DNA from: Caecitellus pseudoparvulus
Taxonomy: Eukaryota; Bigyra: Bicosoecida
Reading direction: 5' to 3'
Assembly: GCA_965644315.1 (NCBI GenBank)
Contig: CBFFRQ010000018.1
Span: 1-64,000, forward strand
DNA length: 64,000 nucleotides
Under the pieces are notes generated by a model. The model was not told the DNA's origin and did no database searches. It was given only the letters and a program-made list of their open reading frames with translations. Position 1 is the first letter of the stretch. Each line of letters begins with the position of its first letter. The position numbers were made by a program, and so were the translations under genes. This document shows positions 9,273 to 16,422 of the stretch, in pieces.

Positions 9273-11146
9273 AGGACTACATGCAGCGCGCCACAGTGGC
9301 CATTCACACTGGCCATGGTCTTTGCGACCCCCTCCCAGTCACCAACGGGGTCCCCCAGGGTGGCGCACTGTCGCCTCTGTTGTTCAAGGTGGCTATTGAT
9401 GTGCTCTCTCAACGCCTGAGAGAGCTGCCAAGTCAGGGAGTGTCAGGGGCAGGAGTGCCGACACCCCGCGGCCACGTCACGCATACGCTCTATGCGGACG
9501 ATCTTGCTTGCCTCGCCACCACCCCTGCTGCCCTCCATCGGATGTTCCTTGAAGTCAAGGCCCTGGGCAGCCGGGTGGGCTTGGCCATCAACCCGCGCAA
9601 GTCCGGGGTCATGGTCCTCACCGGGGCGCAACAGGTCAATGGGGTGTCAGCCACGGAGCGGCGGAAGCTCATCTGGCGGTCCCGCTGGCTGAGGTCAGGG
9701 CAGTCCATGAAGGTCAAGGGGACACCCATCCAACGCACGAGCACCTACTCGTACTTGGGTGTCCCCCTGTCTGAAACTGTCAGCCGAACCCGACTGCTTG
9801 CCACGAGGCAGGCCACTCTGTCCTGCACTCGGGCTGGGTTCGGCTGCGGTGCCCTCCTCAGTAGTGCGTGGCTGAGTCCGATCCTGAAGCAGCGGATCGG
9901 CACTGCCTCCATCAACAGTGCCGCCGACTACATCTTGGCGTCCCAGGTCAGCAACTCGGTGCTACCTTTGCGGGACGTCGATCGTGGACTTGCCATCGCC
10001 TTCAGCAAGGCCCAGCTGGGGATGCAAAGCTCGCTAGCACGTATGCACAACTATGCAAAGCTTGCTGTGTGCGGCGTCTTGCCAACACACATCCGGGCGA
10101 CGAAACTCCGCAGCATTATCTTCATGAAGCTGCTGAAGAATGTCCAAGTGCCCACCCCCATGGCCAAGGCGCTGTCCATCAGCCTGCGCCAAGCCCTGGA
10201 CCTGCTGCCCTCCCCCCTGGACATGGCCAGCATCTTCCTGGCCAATGTCCGCCTCGACAGGCCAGGCGCTGGAGGCATCCCAGATCCATGGGCCTTACAC
10301 GGTCTACTCGACCTCTGGCTCCTTGGATGCCTCCCTGACCGCGCACGCCTGGAGGCTGTGTGCCTGGAGCCGCCGCCTGACTCTGCCCCAGACACACACG
10401 GGGTCGACATCACCGCTGGGATGGACCCCGCCCCCCCCAAGATCCAGCTGCTTGGACTCGCGGCAGCGGAGTCCTCAGATCTGTCGGCTGCCCCCCAGTT
10501 CCCGGACACCACCCCCTGGGCCACTCGGCAACGCGTCGTCGCCTCCTTCCTTCATGTGGCCCAGACGGTCAAGTGCGGTGCAGTTGGCTACACTCCCACG
10601 GGGGAGATGAAGGCCACCAGGCGTCCGAAGGAGTACCACATCGGTGTGGGTGCTCGCTTCTTCGCCTGGCTGCACCCGATCCCTTCCTCTGTGAACCCAG
10701 TCTTCTGGGTCCACGAAGGCGATCAGGAGAGACGTGTGAAGGTGCACCTGTGGCAGACGCTTCAAGTGTTCAACGGGGATGACACCCCGACACTGTTCAG
10801 CGCCTGCCCCCTGTGCCACAGCGTCTCCTGGTGCAGCCTGCAGGAGCACGTCCTTCTTGACTGCCCCCACCACGCCCTGGTCCCTGCGAGAAGGTCCGCC
10901 CTGTCAGAGGTGCGGAACCTCCTGTCCAGATCCAATGATGCAGTGAGGGGGGTCGCCAACTGCCAGTACCTCGAAGTACCCCCCACTGCTGGATGCTGTT
11001 GTCCACGCCGACGAAGGCCGCTTGTTGGGCCGCCCGTGTCGCCTGCTGCTGCTGCGACTGCTGCTGTGCGGCCAGTGGCCCCATCGGTGGGGCCAGCCTC
11101 CGGCACAACAGCCCTGGAGTCCCGAGGCAGCCGCGGTCCTGAGTAA
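8990..11146 (+). CDS. Element B reverse transcriptase
   Basis: From the C-tract at 8988 this frame carries the RT palm: FVDFKSAFDTVSHEA (motif A, first catalytic Asp), GVPQGGALSPLLF (motif B), LYADDLACLA (motif C, catalytic Asp pair at about 9491-9502), NPRKSGVMVL (D) and STYSYLGVPLS (E). A CCHC finger follows (CPLC, then 10 residues, H, 4 residues, C). This is a typical non-LTR retrotransposon RT. No RNase H is seen. The frame is lost at the C-tract at 10979; the C-terminal domain continues in another frame to the stop at 11606. Confidence 0.88.
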   Translation, partial: PQAKLFFSVVASCVEDWVQHWISHEQAGFTHARNTHEQILALQEVSTAHLRAKPTASVLVLFVDFKSAFDTVSHEAILEILESASLPQPLLSCVKDYMQRATVAIHTGHGLCDPLPVTNGVPQGGALSPLLFKVAIDVLSQRLRELPSQGVSGAGVPTPRGHVTHTLYADDLACLATTPAALHRMFLEVKALGSRVGLAINPRKSGVMVLTGAQQVNGVSATERRKLIWRSRWLRSGQSMKVKGTPIQRTSTYSYLGVPLSETVSRTRLLATRQATLSCTRAGFGCGALLSSAWLSPILKQRIGTASINSAADYILASQVSNSVLPLRDVDRGLAIAFSKAQLGMQSSLARMHNYAKLAVCGVLPTHIRATKLRSIIFMKLLKNVQVPTPMAKALSISLRQALDLLPSPLDMASIFLANVRLDRPGAGGIPDPWALHGLLDLWLLGCLPDRARLEAVCLEPPPDSAPDTHGVDITAGMDPAPPKIQLLGLAAAESSDLSAAPQFPDTTPWATRQRVVASFLHVAQTVKCGAVGYTPTGEMKATRRPKEYHIGVGARFFAWLHPIPSSVNPVFWVHEGDQERRVKVHLWQTLQVFNGDDTPTLFSACPLCHSVSWCSLQEHVLLDCPHHALVPARRSALSEVRNLLSRSNDAVRGVANCQYLEVPPTAGCCCPRRRRPLVGPPVSPAAAATAAVRPVAPSVGPASGTTALESRGSRGPE

Positions 11147-11606
11147 CCCCCATGTCACTCTCCGCGGCTCCTCGGGTCCACTCCGCCCCCCCAAGTACTG
11201 GCGCGAGGCCCTGGTAGCTGCCACGGGCCTCGCGGTATCTGCGTGGGACGCGGTGGTGACGTGCATGCTCAGCCTTACCTCTCGTGCCGACCGTCACATC
11301 CAGAGGCACGCCCGGTACCTCTGGTGGGCGGCGCATGGACGAACGTGTCCTCTCCCAGGTTACTCGGCTCCTGATCCGAGTACTGTGAGGAAGCATGTGC
11401 GGGACGTGAAGACGCGGCGCTTCGAGCGCACTTACTTCCCTGTCAAGTCCCCTCGTCGGCCGCCTCGCTCCTTCACGAGGCAGGCCACCTTGCTCGACTT
11501 CGGGCTGGCACGGCCGGAAGTCCACGAGGAACCTCCGGCACCGTCGATTTCATCCTCGGCGTCGTCCTCTGGGTCGTCCTTGAAGTGTCCATCTGACTCT
11601 GAGTAG
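10986..11606 (+). CDS. Element B polyprotein C-terminal domain
   Basis: This segment continues after the C-tract at 10979-10984 and ends at TAG 11604-11606. It encodes LLLCGQWPHRWG, KYWREALVAATGL, HARYLWWAAHG and a Ser/Glu-rich acidic tail. The same domain is found, independently diverged and intact, in element F. The block is therefore a conserved functional C-terminus specific to this retroelement group. Its function is unknown. Confidence 0.7.
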   Translation: MLDAVVHADEGRLLGRPCRLLLLRLLLCGQWPHRWGQPPAQQPWSPEAAAVLSNPHVTLRGSSGPLRPPKYWREALVAATGLAVSAWDAVVTCMLSLTSRADRHIQRHARYLWWAAHGRTCPLPGYSAPDPSTVRKHVRDVKTRRFERTYFPVKSPRRPPRSFTRQATLLDFGLARPEVHEEPPAPSISSSASSSGSSLKCPSDSE

Positions 11607-12187
11607 CGGGCGATGTGTGTAGAGCGCGGCGCGAGGCGGTGCAAGCTTACGGCGTGGCGTGGTGACAACCACGGTCGTGGCTGAGCGAAGTGCGAGAGCA
11701 GGGTGATGTGATGTCCTTGATGAATGACGGAACCTGCGGAAAGTTGGAAGATGATGAAGTGAATATGTCCAGTATACTTACATGATGGCTCGGGGTCCAC
11801 GTGCAGCCCGAGATAGATTCCTGTGACGGGGCGCGCGGAATTTGGCAGGGTGAACACGCGGGCGCGCGGGGCAACGTCGCAGGCGGGGCGCACAGGTCCT
11901 CAGGGCCTTGAGTGATGAGTCAGCTGGATTATCTGTGAAGAAAAGGAGGTGTTCTTGGTGTTCTTGGTGCGCGGGTGGCGTTGTTCCGGCGGTGCGCGCT
12001 GCTACCACCGGCGTGGTGCAGTGCAACACCGTCGTGAAACGCCACCCGAAGGCGGCCACTGCGGCTCAGGACAGCGCGCAGTGGCCCCAGGCACACGTGC
12101 AGTGCCTGGCAAGGGCCAGGAGAAGCGGGGGGTTTCTGAATTATGAAGCGAAGTGTGGACTGGAACGAAGCAAGAGTGGGCCCGGCC

Positions 12188-12218
12188 CCCTCTGGCTCAG
12201 CCGACTGAGCCGAGAGGG
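12188..12218 (+). promoter_or_regulatory. 3' UTR hairpin of element B
   Basis: CCCTCTGGCTCAG and CTGAGCCGAGAGGG pair as a 13-bp stem with one bulged G and a CCGA loop. The same hairpin is present in C (19943-19973) and E (20750-20780) but was not found in A, D or F, so it marks one subfamily. Confidence 0.65.
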
Positions 12219-12285
12219 CGCGGGCGGGGCAGTTCGACACGTATGGGCGGGCGCGGGCGCGCCCTAGCAAGCGGCGGCTCATACA

Positions 12286-12301
12286 ACGGACGTATGTCCG
12301 T
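12286..12301 (+). promoter_or_regulatory. 3' UTR stem-loop of element B
   Basis: ACGGAC-GTAT-GTCCGT forms a perfect 6-bp stem, 137 nt before the terminal CTAA. Element D/F versions change one A-T pair to G-C on both strands while keeping the stem. It is likely to be an RT-recognition structure. Confidence 0.65.
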
Positions 12302-12652
12302 GATGGCTGCAGACCCACGAGAGTGGGAGCCGCTGTAGCGCTCCTGGTGTGCCTTGTGCACAGCAGCGAACGCTACATGTGATGCCCAAGCTGTATCGCG
12401 TGCAAGCGTGAAGGCGACATGCAATGCATTGAATGAACTAATGTCAACCTAATCATAGGTTGTGCATTGCTAACATTGCCTAATCCAGGCGCTCGTGCAC
12501 CCAAGTGTGGTGTTGCACAGTGTTTGGGTTGGCAGTGCAGCGCGCGGGTGGCAGCTGTGCGAATTCCGCACGCCATCACACCAGCGCAAGCAGTGTGCAC
12601 TCCCCGCGGGAGTCTGCACCTGTGGATACCTGCATCACGTTCCATCATCACC

Positions 12653-15115
12653 ATGGAAGCCAAGACAAGTCAAGTACTGGGTGCGCTCTTCGTGGATAAG
12701 TGCATTGCTGCGCGAGCAATGCGTGGACCAAGAACGGGCGGATTTACTGACATGCCGCGCCGAGGCGCTGCACGAACGTTTGAGCTTGGCGGAGTGCCCA
12801 TCGACGAAGACCCTTCAACATCTTCATCAACAATCCGAGATTCCTGGCTTCAAGTCTTTGGTGAGGCGGCGGAGGCCCAGTTCCCTGGCATCTGTGCGGA
12901 AGTTGGGCGTGGTGCAGCGGCGTTGCGCCGCCCACAAGGAACCCCAGCTGCCCTGCTAGTCTCGCTTGGCGGAGGAAGTGCCAGCGCAGAGCTGGCACGG
13001 AGCATACGCGAAGCAGCAGCACGTGAGGACGACTTCACTGTGCGCCTTGGACGAGGTGGCTTCATGGCTGTGGTGTTTCCAGACACACGCCAGTTCGCCA
13101 ACGCCAAGGCCAAGGTGCAGGTGACTGCCTCGGCCCCAGTGCTCAAGGCGGCCCACCTCCTGATGCCCCAAGCCACGAAGATTGCTGTTGAGACAGGTGA
13201 CGTAAGCTCAGTCGTGAAGCTCGTCAAGTCCCATCTTCATGGCCACTCGCCGCCTGCTCGTCAAGACCGCCACTTCGTCCGACATTCCGTCCCCGTCAAG
13301 GGCGACGCCGCTGTCGACAAAGTGAACCGGCCTGCTCCACCCAAGCCTGCCCACACTGCTCATCATGTGCCAGGCAAGCGCAAGAAGGTACGCCGAGGAC
13401 AGCGCTCGAAGTCTTCGAAGCCATCCAATGTCGTGCCAGGACGAACGTTCGCTGACCTCTTCAAGACTCCCCCGTCCGAGCCCTCAGCAAGCCGACGCCC
13501 CTTCCGTACAGTGATGCCTGCCCCCACCACTTCACCGCGACCCACGACGGAGGTTGTCCTTCCATCCTCTCGGGTGCGCACTGGGGCTAGCACGCGATGG
13601 GACCAACCGCCAACTGCTGAGCAAGACTCAAAGCAACAACACCATGCCCAGTCAGCAGCCCAACCCGCTCAGGCACCCAGCACTGAAACGGCCAGGACTT
13701 TGTTTGTTGGTGCAGACAAGCCAAGTGTCAAGTCTGAACCGCAGGCATGCGACACGTTGGACATGCCAGACTCATCACCACCCTCCCCAGGAATCGTTGA
13801 AGTCGTTCGGATGGAAGACTGCAGCAGGCTCCCAGCGGATCTCCCAAGACACAGAATCCCAACTGGGTCCCCGCTGGAACGCCTCCTTGCATCAAGCACA
13901 GTAGCTGGCAACCTTTCCGAGCGCCACTGTGTGCAAGCATGTCTGGAAACTGCAGCGGGTGCTCAGGTGCTGGAGCCCGAGGATCTTCTCCTCCTCCAAC
14001 ACGCAGCCACAGTGGAAGCAGCGCAACGCGCATTCAAAACCCTGCGCAAGCGAGAGGCTGCAGCCCTGTCTGACTCGTCCAGCTCGGATGTCCAGTGCCT
14101 GGCGCCGACTAGAGGCGTGGCCTCTTCGGATCCCGAGGACCAGCTAGCAGCATTGGCCCGACTGCTGTACCGGTTCACTCCGGATGACTCGCTGCTGCAG
14201 CCCACGTCTCCCCCAGTGCTTCTGCCAGGTCTCCACATGCTGCTGAACCGTATCAATGTTGGGCATGAAGACCTGCATGGCGGGAACAAGCACCATGGCG
14301 GTGTGAGTCCACAAGCGGTTGTGGACGAGGACGAGCAAGAGCGGTACTTCCATGGCGTCCACTTCGCCTTTGCTCTCCACCGGCCCCAACAAGTCCACGC
14401 TGCCCACCTGACTCTCATACTGGCTGACCATGACCGTGGAGTCCTTGTCCTATGGAACCCAGACACACCTGATGCATGCACTGAGCTGCCCATGCACAAG
14501 TGTATGCAGAGACTCTACGATGACGCAGTGGACATGGTGTACAGAGTGTCGGCAACCCCCACACCGGGAACCCAGTCCCTCTTTGTGACAGGATCCGAGA
14601 CATATTCCACAGTCTGCGCCAGTCCTTCCCTCCCCTTCCCTTTGTGGACCACGAGGGGGCTGTCCACCTCAAGACGTTCATCGCGGGGAAGTCTACCAGG
14701 GTCACCATTCAAGCAGGCCGGCTCACTCGAGCACAGGCCTCTGCAGCAAGTGAGGCAAAGGAGCGCGACCCTCTGTTCCAACTCATTCCATCAGACGAGG
14801 ATGCCATGCCCCCGAGGTGGGAGCAGAGTCCGTACACACCAGTGGGAAAGTCCAGCAGCATCCCAGTGTCGCTCGTGTCATGGAATGTTGCTGGGTCGTG
14901 TGGCCGCAACCTGCACAAGGTTCTCATCTGCGCCCAGTCTGTGTGCCTCCGTTCATCCAGACTGGTCCTCTGCCTCACGGAACCTGGTGGCCACGGCACA
15001 CTTGACTCGGAAGTCATGGGGCTCCAATGTTTCAGGCCCTCCCCCCCAGATCGTCCACCCGGTCGCAGTGAAGTTGCGCTTCTGGTCGACCGTCGTCTAC
15101 GCGCCACGCAGATAG
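12653..15115 (+). CDS. Element C gag-like region
   Basis: This CDS starts at ATG 12653 in the same strong context as B. It is identical in protein sequence to B through the C-tract at 14556-14560, which has one C fewer than B. After that tract, the true frame continues in the next segment and the remaining codons here are out of register. The N-terminal conserved block, basic stretch, Pro-rich linker and papain-fold-like HCVQACL...AAHLTL...LWNPD core are as in element B. Confidence 0.7.
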   Translation: MEAKTSQVLGALFVDKCIAARAMRGPRTGGFTDMPRRGAARTFELGGVPIDEDPSTSSSTIRDSWLQVFGEAAEAQFPGICAEVGRGAAALRRPQGTPAALLVSLGGGSASAELARSIREAAAREDDFTVRLGRGGFMAVVFPDTRQFANAKAKVQVTASAPVLKAAHLLMPQATKIAVETGDVSSVVKLVKSHLHGHSPPARQDRHFVRHSVPVKGDAAVDKVNRPAPPKPAHTAHHVPGKRKKVRRGQRSKSSKPSNVVPGRTFADLFKTPPSEPSASRRPFRTVMPAPTTSPRPTTEVVLPSSRVRTGASTRWDQPPTAEQDSKQQHHAQSAAQPAQAPSTETARTLFVGADKPSVKSEPQACDTLDMPDSSPPSPGIVEVVRMEDCSRLPADLPRHRIPTGSPLERLLASSTVAGNLSERHCVQACLETAAGAQVLEPEDLLLLQHAATVEAAQRAFKTLRKREAAALSDSSSSDVQCLAPTRGVASSDPEDQLAALARLLYRFTPDDSLLQPTSPPVLLPGLHMLLNRINVGHEDLHGGNKHHGGVSPQAVVDEDEQERYFHGVHFAFALHRPQQVHAAHLTLILADHDRGVLVLWNPDTPDACTELPMHKCMQRLYDDAVDMVYRVSATPTPGTQSLFVTGSETYSTVCASPSLPFPLWTTRGLSTSRRSSRGSLPGSPFKQAGSLEHRPLQQVRQRSATLCSNSFHQTRMPCPRGGSRVRTHQWESPAASQCRSCHGMLLGRVAATCTRFSSAPSLCASVHPDWSSASRNLVATAHLTRKSWGSNVSGPPPQIVHPVAVKLRFWSTVVYAPRR

Positions 15116-16422
15116 TCAACCTTGGACTCGATGGGCGCTGTGTGGTCGCCTGCTCCATCCCCATGAAGCCAAGGCCCCTTGCTGTTATCGCGGCCTACGT
15201 GCCCAACTGGCACACGGCCCAGCGGAAGAAGCCACTTGCAGACCCAGACACTAAGCTGCCCCACCGCCAAGAGGTCTGGGAGCAGCTGGCCAACGCTGTA
15301 AAAAGTCTGCGAACCACGCATATGATCTCCCTCATGGGGGACCTCAACTGCCATCCTGGTGATGGCGGACTTCCTGCTTGGGACGCAACATGCTGGCAGA
15401 ACCGGACCGATGTCGCTGACCCCATCCCAGATGTCAAGGAGCTCGCAATCGTGTGCGAGCATGGTAACCTCGAGCCAGCCGGGCTCGCCGGGTGCTCCAC
15501 CCATGCCACGAACGGCAGAGCCCTGGACCACATCCTTGTCTGCCCACTGCTCAAGGCCCAGGTCAAGGTGCCACACACAGTGACGACAACCTTCTCCAGT
15601 GCAGGCAAGCAGAATCCGGAGAAGTCGATCCTGAGTGACCACTACCTCCTGTCAGCAACAGTCCAAGTTGTGATCCCTCCACGGCCAAAGGGTGCCCGGC
15701 ATGCCCACTCTTCCTTCTCTGTGCCGCCATGGTGGGCATCATCTACACGTGAAGGGCGCAGGGCACAGACCTTGCACAGGCGGCTGCTTGACTCATCCAT
15801 CACTGGTGCCGCATCCCCCCCACCCGGCCAAGCTGCAGACACCCTGCTGTCAGGCCTGGATGATTTGGTTGCCGACGCTGCCCGACAAGCCCATGCCAAG
15901 TGCAAAGTTGTGGCACCCCCGCTGCTTCAGGCCCTTGCCGACATTCGCACCCTCAGCTCTGTCAAGAAGCGGATGACAGTGAGGACAGGGCGGATCAAGA
16001 AGCAACTCCGCAAGCTTCATCGACGCCGGCACCTTCTTCAGCATAGCCAGTCACCCCATGCCCCAGCTGACCTACGTTGTGCGGATGAACGAAAGCACAT
16101 GCTCATGGAGGACCTTGCTGCCACCCATGTTGAAAGGAAGAAGGCGATGCGCAAGTGTACTCGGCTGGTTGCCAAGAAACACAAGGCCGCCATGTTCCAA
16201 GTCCAGCAGCGCATCCGGGACCTTGCCCGGCTTGACCCCTTCACTGCTCACCTGCATGTGCGGAAGCTGTCCGGCAGAAGGAGGAAGGGCACTTCGTCGT
16301 CCATCCAGTCAGTCATGGACGACAGCGGCACCCTCATCACAGACCCATCACAAGTGCGGGCTGTGGTCAGGGACCAGATGGCCCAGATCATCAGCCCCCT
16401 CCACGGCAAGTCGTGTCCCTGA
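14563..16422 (+). CDS. Element C gag C-terminus, APE endonuclease and linker
   Basis: This frame is open from just after the C-tract at 14556 to a stop after the C-tract at 16395-16399. It encodes the end of the gag-like region (HLKTFIAGKSTRVTIQAGRL). The complete endonuclease follows without a break (SLVSWNVAG, LCLTEPG, GDLNCHP, ALDHILV, LSDHYLL), then the basic linker to the RT. All EEP motifs sit in one frame here, showing that gag and endonuclease belong to one polypeptide rather than to two ORFs. The last few codons after 16395 are out of register. Confidence 0.82.
   Translation, partial: TGNPVPLCDRIRDIFHSLRQSFPPLPFVDHEGAVHLKTFIAGKSTRVTIQAGRLTRAQASAASEAKERDPLFQLIPSDEDAMPPRWEQSPYTPVGKSSSIPVSLVSWNVAGSCGRNLHKVLICAQSVCLRSSRLVLCLTEPGGHGTLDSEVMGLQCFRPSPPDRPPGRSEVALLVDRRLRATQIVNLGLDGRCVVACSIPMKPRPLAVIAAYVPNWHTAQRKKPLADPDTKLPHRQEVWEQLANAVKSLRTTHMISLMGDLNCHPGDGGLPAWDATCWQNRTDVADPIPDVKELAIVCEHGNLEPAGLAGCSTHATNGRALDHILVCPLLKAQVKVPHTVTTTFSSAGKQNPEKSILSDHYLLSATVQVVIPPRPKGARHAHSSFSVPPWWASSTREGRRAQTLHRRLLDSSITGAASPPPGQAADTLLSGLDDLVADAARQAHAKCKVVAPPLLQALADIRTLSSVKKRMTVRTGRIKKQLRKLHRRRHLLQHSQSPHAPADLRCADERKHMLMEDLAATHVERKKAMRKCTRLVAKKHKAAMFQVQQRIRDLARLDPFTAHLHVRKLSGRRRKGTSSSIQSVMDDSGTLITDPSQVRAVVRDQMAQIISPLHGKSCP

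Larger units (their letters stand above)
4902..11606 (+). pseudogene. Polyprotein gene of element B (gag-EN-RT), four frame breaks
   Basis: The frame starts at the ATG at 4902 (context CACCATGG). It runs through the gag-like region, then breaks at poly-C tracts at 7291-7295, 8063-8068, 8988-8993 and 10979-10984. Element C is in frame at each of these. Conversely, B is in frame at the two tracts where C is broken (6805-6810 and 8642-8647). The reading frames that continue across each break encode successive domains of one protein of about 2230 residues. The breaks are therefore either homopolymer length errors in the assembly or genuine slippage mutations at C-runs. No other disabling change is seen. 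Confidence 0.8.
4691..12441 (+). mobile_element. Element B: full-length telomere-associated non-LTR retrotransposon
   Basis: This element is 7751 bp, from TGTCAACC to the terminal CTAA (12438-12441). Its order is: a 5' leader of about 210 nt; gag-like region; APE-type endonuclease; reverse transcriptase; CCHC finger; a C-terminal domain ending in the TAG at 11604-11606; and a 0.83 kb 3' UTR. The 3' UTR holds a strong 13-bp hairpin (12188-12218) and a 16-nt stem-loop (12286-12301). Wherever compared, the copy matches element C except for the length of six poly-C tracts. No target-site duplication is visible. The 5' flank is telomeric DNA, and the 3' flank is directly element C. Confidence 0.92.
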
